A stretch of DNA of 64,000 bases, taken from the NCBI RefSeq assembly GCF_025717005.1, contig NZ_JAOVZU010000010.1:1-64000 (forward strand), given 5' to 3'. A program made the translations under genes and the position numbers. Below the pieces are notes generated by a model. The model had not been told where the DNA came from and did no database searches. It saw only the letters and a program-made list of their open reading frames with translations. Shown piece by piece: positions 27,373 to 35,337 of the stretch. Origin of the DNA: Actinotalea endophytica (lineage in GTDB: Bacteria; Actinomycetota; Actinomycetes; Actinomycetales; Cellulomonadaceae). The first letter of the stretch is position 1. Every line of letters begins with the position of its first letter.

Positions 27373-28137
27373 ATGACACACATCACCCAGACTCCCCCGA
27401 CCTCCGCGATCCGGGCCAGGGGCCTGACCAAGGTCTACGGCAGCGGCGAGGCCGCCGTGCACGCGCTGCGCGGGGTCGACGTGGACGTCGCCACCGGAGC
27501 GTTCACCGCGATCATGGGCCCGTCCGGCTCGGGCAAGTCGACCCTGCTCCACCTGCTCGCCGGCCTGGACGGTGCGACCGCCGGCGGGGTCTGGCTCGGC
27601 GAGACCGAGCTCACCGCGCTCGGCGACACCGCCCTGACGCGGCTGCGCCGCGACCGCGTCGGCTTCGTGTTCCAGCAGTTCAACCTGCTGCCCATGTTCA
27701 CCGCCGAGCAGAACATCACGCTCCCGCTGGAGATCGCCGGACGGCCGCTCGACCGCGCGTGGTTCGACACGCTGGTCTCGACGCTCGGCCTCGGCGACCG
27801 GCTGGACCACCGCCCGTCCGAGCTCTCCGGCGGCCAGCAGCAGCGGGTCGCGATCGCGCGGGCCCTGGTCACCCGGCCGGACGTGGTGTTCGCCGACGAG
27901 CCGACCGGCAACCTCGACTCCCGCGCCGGCGCCCAGGTGCTCAGCTTCCTGCGCACCTCGGTGCGCGAGCTCGGCCGGACCATCGTCATGGTCACCCACG
28001 ACCCCTCGGCTGCGGCCTATGCGGACCGCGTGCTGCTGCTCGCCGACGGCCTGATCGCCGGCGACATCGCCGACCCCACGCCCGAGTCCGTCCTCGCCGG
28101 CCTGGACGCACTGCGCGCGCTGGACGAGGTGCACTGA
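27373..28137 (+). CDS. ABC transporter ATPase, MacB/LolD class
   Basis: The protein has 254 residues. Walker [11 protein letters not shown]-loop [16 protein letters not shown], signature [15 protein letters not shown], Walker [14 protein letters not shown] and H-loop VTHDP are all intact. The FNLLP and PTGNLDS strings mark the LolD/MacB/FtsE group that couples to FtsX-fold permeases. Its stop overlaps the permease ATG by one base. The family uses ATP to move a permease across the membrane rather than to pump small solutes through a channel. It is likely induced by the upstream two-component system. Confidence 0.93.
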   Translation: MTHITQTPPTSAIRARGLTKVYGSGEAAVHALRGVDVDVATGAFTAIMGPSGSGKSTLLHLLAGLDGATAGGVWLGETELTALGDTALTRLRRDRVGFVFQQFNLLPMFTAEQNITLPLEIAGRPLDRAWFDTLVSTLGLGDRLDHRPSELSGGQQQRVAIARALVTRPDVVFADEPTGNLDSRAGAQVLSFLRTSVRELGRTIVMVTHDPSAAAYADRVLLLADGLIAGDIADPTPESVLAGLDALRALDEVH

Positions 28138-30683
28138 TGCTGCGACTGACCCTCGCCCAGATGCGCCGCAGCATCGGGCGCCTGGCCGCGGCCGGGATCG
28201 CGATCATGATCGGGGCCGCGTTCGTCGCTGCGACCCTGCTGTCCGGCGAGGTCCTGACCCGGACGACCTACGACGCCGCGGCGTCGCAGTACGGCGACGC
28301 CGACCTGGTGATCACCCAGGCGACCCTGGCCGACTCCGACCTGGCCGCGCTCGCAGCCGTCGACGGGGTTCAGGCGGTGCAGCCGCTCGACACCGGCGGT
28401 GCGGACCTCACGGGTCCCGGCGGCCACGCCTGGGTCACGGTCGCCGGCCGAGCCGACGACCCGCGGCTGGACGCCGTGAGCGCGACCGACGGGTCGCTGC
28501 CCGCCGCGGACGACGAGATCGCGCTGCCGGAACGGGTTGCCGACCAGCTCGGCGTCGGGATCGGCGACCAGGTCCAGTCGACCGTGCAGTCCTGGGCCGC
28601 GGACGCGACGCAGCCGACCGACCACCTCAGCACGCTCCGCGTGGTCGGGCTCGTCGACGCCCCGTCCGCGTTCCTCTCCGACGGCGGTGTGGCAGTGGTG
28701 ACCAAGTCGGTCGCGCACGACTGGCTCGCGCTCTCCTGGGGTGGCCAGGACGTCACGTACTGGAGCGCATCCGTCACGCTCGCTCCGGGGACCTCGACGG
28801 CCGACGCGACCACCCGGATCTCGCAGCTGCTCGACGGGACCGGGACGCTCGTCCGCACGCGTGACGAGCAGGCGGCCGCCAACGCGGCCGAGCTCTCCGG
28901 CTCGACCTGGGCCCTGACCGGCGTCGTGCTCGGCTTCGCCGCCGTGGCCCTGCTGGTCGCGTCGCTGGTCATCGCCAACACCTTCCAGGTCCTCGTCGCA
29001 CAGCGGACCCGGACGCTCGCGCTGCTGCGCTGCGTGGGCGCCGAGCGCCGCCAGCTGCAGCGCGGCGTGCTGATCGAGGCGACGCTGCTGGGGCTCGCGA
29101 CCTCCGCGGCCGGCGTCCTGCTCGGGATCGGGCTCGTCCAGGCGACCCTCACCGTGCTGGGCGACACCACCGACGTGCCGCTGCCGTCGACGATCACCAT
29201 GACGCCGGCCGTCGTGCTGGTCCCGCTGCTGGTCGGCACGCTCGTCACGGTGCTCGCCTCGCTCGCGCCCGCCAGGGCCGCCACGCGCGTCGCGCCGCTC
29301 GCTGCCCTGCGACCGGCCGACACCTCGGTGCACCAGCGCTCGGGCCGTGTCCGCGCATGGCTGGCCGGGGTGCTGGTGGTGGTCGGTGCGGGTGGGCTCG
29401 CGCTCGGCATGGCCGTGGCCACCGCGATGTCGATGCCGCTCGGGCTCGTCGTCGGGATGCTCGGCGGCACGCTGTCGTTCGTCGGCGTGATGGTCGGCGC
29501 GGTGTTCTGGGTGCCCGGGCTCCTCGCCCGGCTCGGCCGGCTCGGCGGGCGCTCCGCCGCAGCGCGACTGGCCGCTGCCAACGCGGTGCGCAACCCGCGG
29601 CGGGTCGCGACCACCAGCGGCGCACTGTTCATCGGGGTGACCCTCGTCGCGATGATGTCCACCGGTGCCGCGAGCGTGACCCGGACGTTCACGAGCGAGC
29701 TGAACTCGCACTACCCGGTGGACGTCGTGCTCGAGTCGGTCGCGATGGACTCCGACGGCAACCCGGCGCTCCCCTCGGACCTGGTGGACGAGGTGAGCGC
29801 CGTGGACGGCGTCGCCGCGAGCGCCGTGGTGCAGCAGGCGGTGGGGCTGACCGTCACAGGCCCCGACGGCGACCAGACCAGCGTCGACGTGTACGCGGGC
29901 GACGCCACGGCCCTGGCCGGGGTGCTGAACGACGCGGACCAGGCGGCCGCGCTCGGCGACGGGACCATCCTGCTCGGGGAGTCCGACGCCGCGTCGCTCG
30001 GCGTCGGGGTGGGAGACCGCGTGCCGGTCACCGGGCCCGACGGCGTCCTCGACCTCGAGGTCACCGCCACCGACTCGGCGATGGCCATGGTGACCACGTC
30101 GACCCTCGCGGGGCTGGACCACGGCGCGCCCGCGTCCGACCTGTGGCTCGCGCTCGCACCGGGCGCGGACCCGACCTCGGCGGTGACCGACATCCAGGAC
30201 ATCACCGGAGCCGAGACCGACGTCGTCGTCCAGGTGATCGGCCTGGCCGTCGAGCGGGCGTTCTTCCAGCGGGTCGTCGACACGCTGCTGGCCGTCGTCG
30301 TGGGGCTTCTCGGGGTCGCGGTCGTGATCGCGATGGTCGGCGTGACCAACACGCTGTCGCTGTCCGTCCTCGAGCGTCGACGCGAGTCGGCGACGCTGCG
30401 GGCGATCGGCATGACCCGTGCCCAGCTGCGCTCGTCGCTCGCGATCGAGGGCCTGCTCGTCGCGCTCGTCGGCACGCTCGTCGGCGCGCTGCTCGGCATC
30501 GTCTACGGCTGGATCGGGGCGCAGATCCTGCTCTCCGAGGTCACCTCGGTGGCCCTCGCCGTGCCGTGGCGCGACCTCGGGCTGGTCCTGCTCGTGGCAG
30601 TCGCCGCCGGGTTGCTCGCGTCGGTCCTGCCCGCCCGGTCCGCGACGCGGACGCCGCCGGTGGAGGCGCTCGCGTCCGAGTAG
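28137..30683 (+). CDS. FtsX-family ABC permease with two FtsX domains
   Basis: The protein has 848 residues. One N-terminal helix, a large outer domain (about 40-250), and three helices ending QRTRTLALLRCVGAERRQLQRGVLIEA make the first unit. A second outer domain (about 500-690) and the final three helices around SLSVLERRRESATLRAIGMTRAQLRSSLAIEG make the second. This duplicated MacB-type layout is typical of Gram-positive efflux or resistance transporters. With the two-component system directly upstream it may handle a cell-envelope peptide or lipid; the substrate is not deducible. The 157 bp after it contain no gene. Confidence 0.9.
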   Translation: MLRLTLAQMRRSIGRLAAAGIAIMIGAAFVAATLLSGEVLTRTTYDAAASQYGDADLVITQATLADSDLAALAAVDGVQAVQPLDTGGADLTGPGGHAWVTVAGRADDPRLDAVSATDGSLPAADDEIALPERVADQLGVGIGDQVQSTVQSWAADATQPTDHLSTLRVVGLVDAPSAFLSDGGVAVVTKSVAHDWLALSWGGQDVTYWSASVTLAPGTSTADATTRISQLLDGTGTLVRTRDEQAAANAAELSGSTWALTGVVLGFAAVALLVASLVIANTFQVLVAQRTRTLALLRCVGAERRQLQRGVLIEATLLGLATSAAGVLLGIGLVQATLTVLGDTTDVPLPSTITMTPAVVLVPLLVGTLVTVLASLAPARAATRVAPLAALRPADTSVHQRSGRVRAWLAGVLVVVGAGGLALGMAVATAMSMPLGLVVGMLGGTLSFVGVMVGAVFWVPGLLARLGRLGGRSAAARLAAANAVRNPRRVATTSGALFIGVTLVAMMSTGAASVTRTFTSELNSHYPVDVVLESVAMDSDGNPALPSDLVDEVSAVDGVAASAVVQQAVGLTVTGPDGDQTSVDVYAGDATALAGVLNDADQAAALGDGTILLGESDAASLGVGVGDRVPVTGPDGVLDLEVTATDSAMAMVTTSTLAGLDHGAPASDLWLALAPGADPTSAVTDIQDITGAETDVVVQVIGLAVERAFFQRVVDTLLAVVVGLLGVAVVIAMVGVTNTLSLSVLERRRESATLRAIGMTRAQLRSSLAIEGLLVALVGTLVGALLGIVYGWIGAQILLSEVTSVALAVPWRDLGLVLLVAVAAGLLASVLPARSATRTPPVEALASE

Positions 30684-30840
30684 CCGACCGGCGCGCCGCC
30701 GGGTCGAGCCACCGCGCGCGCCGGACCCGACGCCAGGGCTGGAGGGGCCCAGGCGTCCACACCGCAGGGCCGTCACGGCGATCCACAGCCGTGGCGGCCC
30801 TTGCGGTCGGTGCGTGCGGCCGACGCGGCACCGTCGGGCC

Positions 30841-33800
30841 GTGCGCTTCACGCTCGACCCGCTCGGCGACGTGCTCGTCCCGGACGGCATCGAGCTCGCC
30901 GCGGCCCGCCCGGGCCTGGTCGCCCTCACCGGGGTGACGTCGCTGGCCCACGCGCCCCTGATCGTGGACCACCGCACGCTCGACGACCACCAGGTCGCCG
31001 GTCTCGCGCCGTGGGTCGAGGGCTGCCGCGTCCAGGTCGGTGCGATCCGCGACCCGCGACGGGACACGTCGCGGCGCCCACCGTCCACCACCCGGTCGGC
31101 CCGGTGGTGGACGGTGCTCGTCGACGGCCCGGACGCAGGGCGCTGCACCCCGCTACGACCTCGGCACGCCCTTGCCCCGGAGCGCGACGCGCGGATCGTG
31201 CGACTGCCGCGCGTACGCACCCCGCAACCGGCACCGGCCGCCGGACCGGCCACCCCGTCCTGGGTGTGGCTGGTGCCGGTGGTGGGGGCGCTGGTCGCCG
31301 CACTCGTGCTGCGCACCCCGACGCTCGCCCTGCTCGGCCTCAGCGGCCTGACGCCGCTCGCCGGGCGGCTCGTCCGACCTCGCCGGGCCGTCTGGGCACC
31401 CGAGCCCGCCGGGTGCTCCGCGCGGCTGGCGGTGGACGACCGGGGCGCTCCGGGCTGGCTCGGAGCCGCACGTGACGGGCTCGCCCTGGTCGGCGACCGT
31501 GCGGCGACGCTCGCCGCGGCGCGGACACTGCTCGGCTCCGCAGTGCTCGACGCAGACCTGACGGTCGACCTCCAGCTGCCCGCGGCGCGGGCGTCCGACT
31601 GGAGCTGGGCGAGGTGGCTCGGCGCCCGGGTCACCACCGTCGCGCCGGACGCGACGTCCCGGCGCAACGGCGCACGGCACCTCCTGGTCGCCGACGGCGC
31701 GGCACCGTCGGCGCTGCAGCGGTGGTGGTCGGCGCGGGACGGCGCGGGGCTCCTGCTCGTCACCGACCGCCCCGCGGACGTGCCGGCGTGGTGCAGGCAC
31801 AGCGTCACGCCGGGACCGGTGGACCGCCGCGGGCCGCGGCTCCGGCCCGCCCGTCCGGGTGTCGTCGGGGCATCGACCGGCTGGGCCGAGGCGCACGCCC
31901 GGACCCTCGCAGCACGGGACGCACGGGGCGTGACGGGTCTGCCGCGCCTCGTGCCCCTGGCCGGGCTCCCGCTGGAGGGGCCGAGCGCGTGGACGGTGCC
32001 GATCGGCGTCGGCGAGGGTGGCCCGGCCTGGGTCGACCTGATCGAGGACGGCCCGCACGTCCTCGTCGCGGGGACCACGGGTTCAGGCAAGTCCGAGCTG
32101 CTCCAGACGCTGGTGCTCGCGCTCGCGCGCCGCCACCCGCCGGACCGCCTGGCGCTCGTCCTGGTCGACTTCAAAGGTGGCGCCGGCCTCGGGGCGTGCC
32201 GAGACCTGCCGCACGTCGCCGGCACCGTCACCGACCTCGACCCGGCCGCGACGGTGCGGGCGCTGGCGGCGCTCCGCGCCGAGCTGCGGCGCCGCGAAGG
32301 ACTGATCGCCGAGGCCGGCGTGCCCGACCTGGAGGCGCTGCGGGCCCGCGGCCCTGCACCCGCTCGGCTGGTCGTCGTGGTCGACGAGCTGCTCGCGCTG
32401 CGCGAGGACGTGCCGCACGCCGTGCCCGACCTCGTCCGGCTCGCCACCCAGGGGCGCGCGCTCGGCATCCACCTCGTGCTGGCGACGCAACGGCCGGCGG
32501 GCGCTCTGGACGCCCAGGTCCGGGCGAACGTCGCGTTGCGGATCTGCCTGCGGGTCGCCGACGTCGCGGACTCGATCGATGTGCTCGGCAGCCCGGACGC
32601 CGCGTCGCTGCCCGCGGACGTCCCCGGCCGCGCGCTGCTGCGCCGCGCCGAGGCCACCCCGGTGACGGTGCAGACCGCGTGGGCCGCCCTGCCGCCGGGC
32701 GACACCGCACCGCGCTGGGCACCCGGATGGCCCCGGCCACCGAGGCCGTCGACACCGCCCGACCACATCGCCGCGCTCGTCAGGGCACTCGCCGAGGCCT
32801 CGGGCGGCCCCGGCGCGGCGACCCCACCCCTGTGGCGCCCTCCCCTGCCGGACCGGGTCCACCTCGACGAGGTGGCGTCGCTGCTCGGCGCAGTGCCCGG
32901 CGACGAGCCGTGCGCGGTGCCCGGCGACGAGCAGACGTCTCCCCTCGTGCTCGGCGTGGTCGATCGGGTACGCCGGACGGACCCGCTGCTGTGGCACCCG
33001 GGTCGCACCGTGCTCGGCGTGGTCGGCGGGCCGGGCAGTGGGCGGACGACCGCACTGCGGACCGTCGCCCAAGGCGCAGCGAACGCGGGGATGGTGGTTC
33101 ACGTGCTGCACGGCTCGGCGTGGCGCTGGCCGCCGATGCCCGCGGCCGGCCGGGGCACCACGGTCGGCACGGACGACCCCCGACGTGCTCTCCGCCTGCT
33201 CACGCTGCTCGCCGAACCTCGGCCGCGCGACGTGCTGCTGGTCGACGACGTCGCCTCCGTCCGACGCGCCCTCGAGGCGCTGCCCCGCGGCGTCGGTGCG
33301 GATCTCGCGGACCTGCTGCAGCGAGTGCAGGCCCCGCTCGCGTGCAGCGGCACACCGCGAGACCTCCGCCAGGTCGCGACCGAGCTCGTCACGCTGGTCG
33401 GCGGGGACCGGGCGACCGGAGCCCACCCGGGGCCCGGGCGCGGCGAGCTCGACTCGGCACCGTGCCAGGTCGCACTGCCGAGCCCACGCGCCGACCTGCG
33501 ACCCACGTGCGCACCCCCGGCCGACCCCGCAGCAGCGCCCCGCGAGCCGCTCCGGCTCGCCGCGCTCCCGAGGGCCCTCGACCGCGCACCGCACGTCGAG
33601 ATCGACCGGTGGCACTCCGTGCTGGGCGTCGGCGGGGATCGCGGCCTGCCGATCTGCGTCGACCTGCACCGTGGCCTGCTGGTCGTGGGGCCGGCCGGCA
33701 GCGGGCGGAGCACGGCCCTCAGCGTCCTCACGGCGCGCGCGGGCGTTCCTGGGGTCGTCGTGACCTGCGGACCGGACGGGCTCGCCGACGCGGTGCGCGA

Positions 33801-34155
33801 GGTCGCCGAGGGATCCCTCCTGGTCGTCGACGACGCCGACCTGGCGCTGCGCAGGCGCCCCGAGCTCGACGACACCCTCACCGGGTGGATCCACGCCGCC
33901 GAGCACGGCGACCCGGCCGCACCCCGGCTCGTCCTCGCAGCCCGCACGGACCGCGTCGCAGTCGCCTTCCGGGGTGCGCTCGCCGCTCTCCGGGACGCCG
34001 GGACCGTGCTGGTCCTCGACCCGCTGGCGCAAGGGTCCGCGGAGGCGGCCGGTACCGACCTGGCGCCGGTGTGCGACCCGCGCCGGATCCCGGGGCGCGC
34101 GGCCCTGCGTACCCGTGGCGCGCTCGCGCCGGTCCAGCTGGCCGCCGCGCCGTGA
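30841..34155 (+). CDS. EccC/EssC-like FtsK-SpoIIIE triple-ATPase membrane protein
   Basis: The protein has 1104 residues. About 115 residues come first, then two membrane helices near 140-180 (WVWLVPVVGALVAALVL). Domain 1 has Walker A GTTGSGKS at about 411-418, DFKGGAGLG, and Walker B LVVVVDELL at about 512. Domains 2 and 3 have P-loop-like GGPGSGRTT (about 728) and GPAGSGRST (about 950), where Arg replaces the Walker Lys, and LLVDD/LVVDD instead of DE. This is the layout of type VII secretion motors EccC/EssC. No WXG100, EccB, EccD or mycosin gene lies within 30 kb. It might drive an orphan secretion step or another DNA/protein translocation. GTG at 30841 is the first start that preserves the domain order. 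Confidence 0.82.
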   Translation: MRFTLDPLGDVLVPDGIELAAARPGLVALTGVTSLAHAPLIVDHRTLDDHQVAGLAPWVEGCRVQVGAIRDPRRDTSRRPPSTTRSARWWTVLVDGPDAGRCTPLRPRHALAPERDARIVRLPRVRTPQPAPAAGPATPSWVWLVPVVGALVAALVLRTPTLALLGLSGLTPLAGRLVRPRRAVWAPEPAGCSARLAVDDRGAPGWLGAARDGLALVGDRAATLAAARTLLGSAVLDADLTVDLQLPAARASDWSWARWLGARVTTVAPDATSRRNGARHLLVADGAAPSALQRWWSARDGAGLLLVTDRPADVPAWCRHSVTPGPVDRRGPRLRPARPGVVGASTGWAEAHARTLAARDARGVTGLPRLVPLAGLPLEGPSAWTVPIGVGEGGPAWVDLIEDGPHVLVAGTTGSGKSELLQTLVLALARRHPPDRLALVLVDFKGGAGLGACRDLPHVAGTVTDLDPAATVRALAALRAELRRREGLIAEAGVPDLEALRARGPAPARLVVVVDELLALREDVPHAVPDLVRLATQGRALGIHLVLATQRPAGALDAQVRANVALRICLRVADVADSIDVLGSPDAASLPADVPGRALLRRAEATPVTVQTAWAALPPGDTAPRWAPGWPRPPRPSTPPDHIAALVRALAEASGGPGAATPPLWRPPLPDRVHLDEVASLLGAVPGDEPCAVPGDEQTSPLVLGVVDRVRRTDPLLWHPGRTVLGVVGGPGSGRTTALRTVAQGAANAGMVVHVLHGSAWRWPPMPAAGRGTTVGTDDPRRALRLLTLLAEPRPRDVLLVDDVASVRRALEALPRGVGADLADLLQRVQAPLACSGTPRDLRQVATELVTLVGGDRATGAHPGPGRGELDSAPCQVALPSPRADLRPTCAPPADPAAAPREPLRLAALPRALDRAPHVEIDRWHSVLGVGGDRGLPICVDLHRGLLVVGPAGSGRSTALSVLTARAGVPGVVVTCGPDGLADAVREVAEGSLLVVDDADLALRRRPELDDTLTGWIHAAEHGDPAAPRLVLAARTDRVAVAFRGALAALRDAGTVLVLDPLAQGSAEAAGTDLAPVCDPRRIPGRAALRTRGALAPVQLAAAP

Positions 34156-34260
34156 GGTCAGCCGCGCTCGTGCCGGTTCAATCGGCCGTGGCGCCGTGAG
34201 GTCAGCCGCGCTCGTGCCGGTTCAGCCGGCGGTCGCGCCGTGAGGCTCAGCCGCGCTCAG
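34147..34260. repeat. 44-bp tandem repeat over convergent 3' ends
   Basis: Copies begin at 34147, 34191 and 34235, the third partial; the period is 44 bp. Copies are near-identical at GCGCCGTGAGGTCAGCCGCG, and each carries a plus-strand TGA and a minus-strand TGA. The repeats duplicate the junction where the FtsK-like gene and the membrane-protein gene converge. Confidence 0.85.
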
Positions 34261-34636
34261 GGCGACCTGCGGTCCGCCAGGCGTCCAGGACGGACGCGAG
34301 CACGACCCCCACCGCGAGCGCCGCCGCCGTCCACGCGCCGATCAGGGCGACCGACGCCGTGTCCGCCGCCCCGATGATCATGCCCGCGCTGCCCGCCTGC
34401 ACCAGCTGCCAGGTCACCACCACGGCCCGGGCCGGACCCGAGCCGCGACGGAGCACCGCCCGCACGGCGCCGAACAGAGCAGCCGCCAGGATCAGGGCGA
34501 ACACCGCGAGCGCGAGCGCCGGACCCGGCGCGGCGGCACCGCCGACGAGGATCTGCCAGACCACCCAGCCGGCCGCGGCGACCAGCGCCGCGATCTCGAC
34601 GCCGACCCCTGCAGCGATCCCCACACGCAGTCCCAC
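34247..34636 (-). CDS. Small four-helix membrane protein, unknown
   Basis: The protein has 129 residues and four hydrophobic helices (IAAGVGVEIAALVAAAGWVVW, ALALAVFALILAAALFG, a helix near VVTWQLVQAG, and AAALAVGVVLASVLDAW). I recognise no family. GTG at 34636 is preferred over the longer frame from 34750 because the extra 38 residues are Arg-rich and the helix starts right after it; AAGG lies upstream. It is divergent from whiB1 and convergent with the FtsK-like gene. Its last codons lie inside the 44-bp repeat. Confidence 0.6.
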   Translation of the reverse strand: MGLRVGIAAGVGVEIAALVAAAGWVVWQILVGGAAAPGPALALAVFALILAAALFGAVRAVLRRGSGPARAVVVTWQLVQAGSAGMIIGAADTASVALIGAWTAAALAVGVVLASVLDAWRTAGRPERG

Positions 34637-34820
34637 GGGGACGACCTTAGGCGGCCGTCGACCACCCCGGCCGCGCCGCGCGGTCCCGAGGCGGGAATGC
34701 CGCGTCCGGCGCAGTGGTTCGAACGGGTGACGGTGTGACCAACGCCTCATACGTCACTGTGGCGAAACATAGCCGTTACCCCTTGTGCATCGCCGCGCCA
34801 GGTGTGACCCTTGTATGAGT

Positions 34821-34836
34821 CGTAGGACGTTCTACG
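34821..34836. promoter_or_regulatory. 16-bp near-palindrome upstream of whiB1
   Basis: CGTAGGACGTTCTACG pairs at 14 of 16 positions and lies 68 bp before the whiB1 start, just after a TATGAG hexamer (34814-34819) that could be a -10. It is a candidate operator or start-site element. Confidence 0.4.
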
Positions 34837-34859
34837 AAATCCCCAATCCGTGCGGACCC

Positions 34860-34875
34860 CCTGTCAAGGGACAGG
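34860..34875 (+). promoter_or_regulatory. Small hairpin in whiB1 leader
   Basis: CCTGTC and GACAGG form a perfect 6-bp stem with a 4-nt loop (AAGG), 14 nt upstream of the AAGGAG ribosome site at 34890-34895. Confidence 0.3.
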
Positions 34876-34903
34876 TCTGCATGTCTCGCAAGGAGTGACA
34901 CGT

Positions 34904-35155
34904 ATGGACTGGCGCCACCGCGCTGCCTGCCTGGACGAGGACCCCGAGCTGTTCTTCCCCATCGGGAACACCGGCCCCGCCCTGCAGCAGATCGAGGACG
35001 CGAAGGCTGTCTGCCGGCGTTGCCCGGTGACGGACACCTGCCTCAAGTGGGCGCTGGAGTCCGGCCAGGACGCCGGCGTCTGGGGCGGGCTGTCCGAGGA
35101 CGAGCGTCGCGCGCTCAAGCGCCGCACCGCCCGGGCCCGCCGCGCGGCGAGCTGA
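34904..35155 (+). CDS. whiB1: WhiB1-type Fe-S transcription factor
   Basis: The protein has 83 residues. It binds a 4Fe-4S cluster through Cys 9, 37, 40 and 46, the spacing found in Mycobacterium WhiB1 (WblE in Streptomyces). MDWRHRAACLDEDPELFFP, the turn GVWGGLSEDERRALKRR and the basic tail match that subgroup closely. Known WhiB1 proteins bind region 4 of the principal sigma factor and lose the cluster on reaction with nitric oxide. ATG at 34904 is set by AAGGAG 8 nt upstream. A perfect terminator hairpin follows at 35185. The 267-bp upstream region is the second longest gene gap in the window. Confidence 0.95.
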   Translation: MDWRHRAACLDEDPELFFPIGNTGPALQQIEDAKAVCRRCPVTDTCLKWALESGQDAGVWGGLSEDERRALKRRTARARRAAS

Positions 35156-35184
35156 GCTCACCGGCTCGCACCACAGGCTTCACC

Positions 35185-35219
35185 CGACGACCCCGCGGCC
35201 CCCGGCCGCGGGGTCGTCG
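35185..35219 (+). terminator. Terminator hairpin after whiB1
   Basis: A perfect 16-bp stem (35185-35200 with 35204-35219) closes on a CCC loop, 30 nt after the whiB1 stop. No T-tract follows, which is common in GC-rich actinobacteria. It also faces the convergent pdtaS gene. Confidence 0.85.
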
Positions 35220-35297
35220 CACGTCCGGATGGTGTTCCCGCCCCGCCGCCGACACCGGTGCGACCGAGCGACCCGGCCCGCCGGCACCGCCGCGCCG

Positions 35298-35337
35298 CTC
35301 AGGCCGGTCGCGCGTCCCTCAGGCCGGTCGCGCGTCC
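35298..35337. repeat. 20-bp tandem duplication over pdtaS stop
   Basis: CTCAGGCCGGTCGCGCGTCC occurs at 35298-35317 and again at 35318-35337. The second copy encodes the last codons and stop of pdtaS; the first is a duplicate just past the stop. Confidence 0.9.

Noticed and set aside
28017-33008. A 1663-residue open frame on the minus strand
   Set aside because: It is antisense to the FtsX permease and FtsK-like genes, both of which have clear conserved motifs; its composition is Arg/Ser/Ala rich with no domain.
34147-34260. Possible attachment site or mobile element end
   Set aside because: Copies are adjacent tandem units at a gene junction with no integrase, transposase or target duplication nearby.
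34802-34819. CRP/GlxR site before whiB1
   Set aside because: TGTGACCCTTGTATGA has one good half-site only; the second half matches TCACA at three of five positions.
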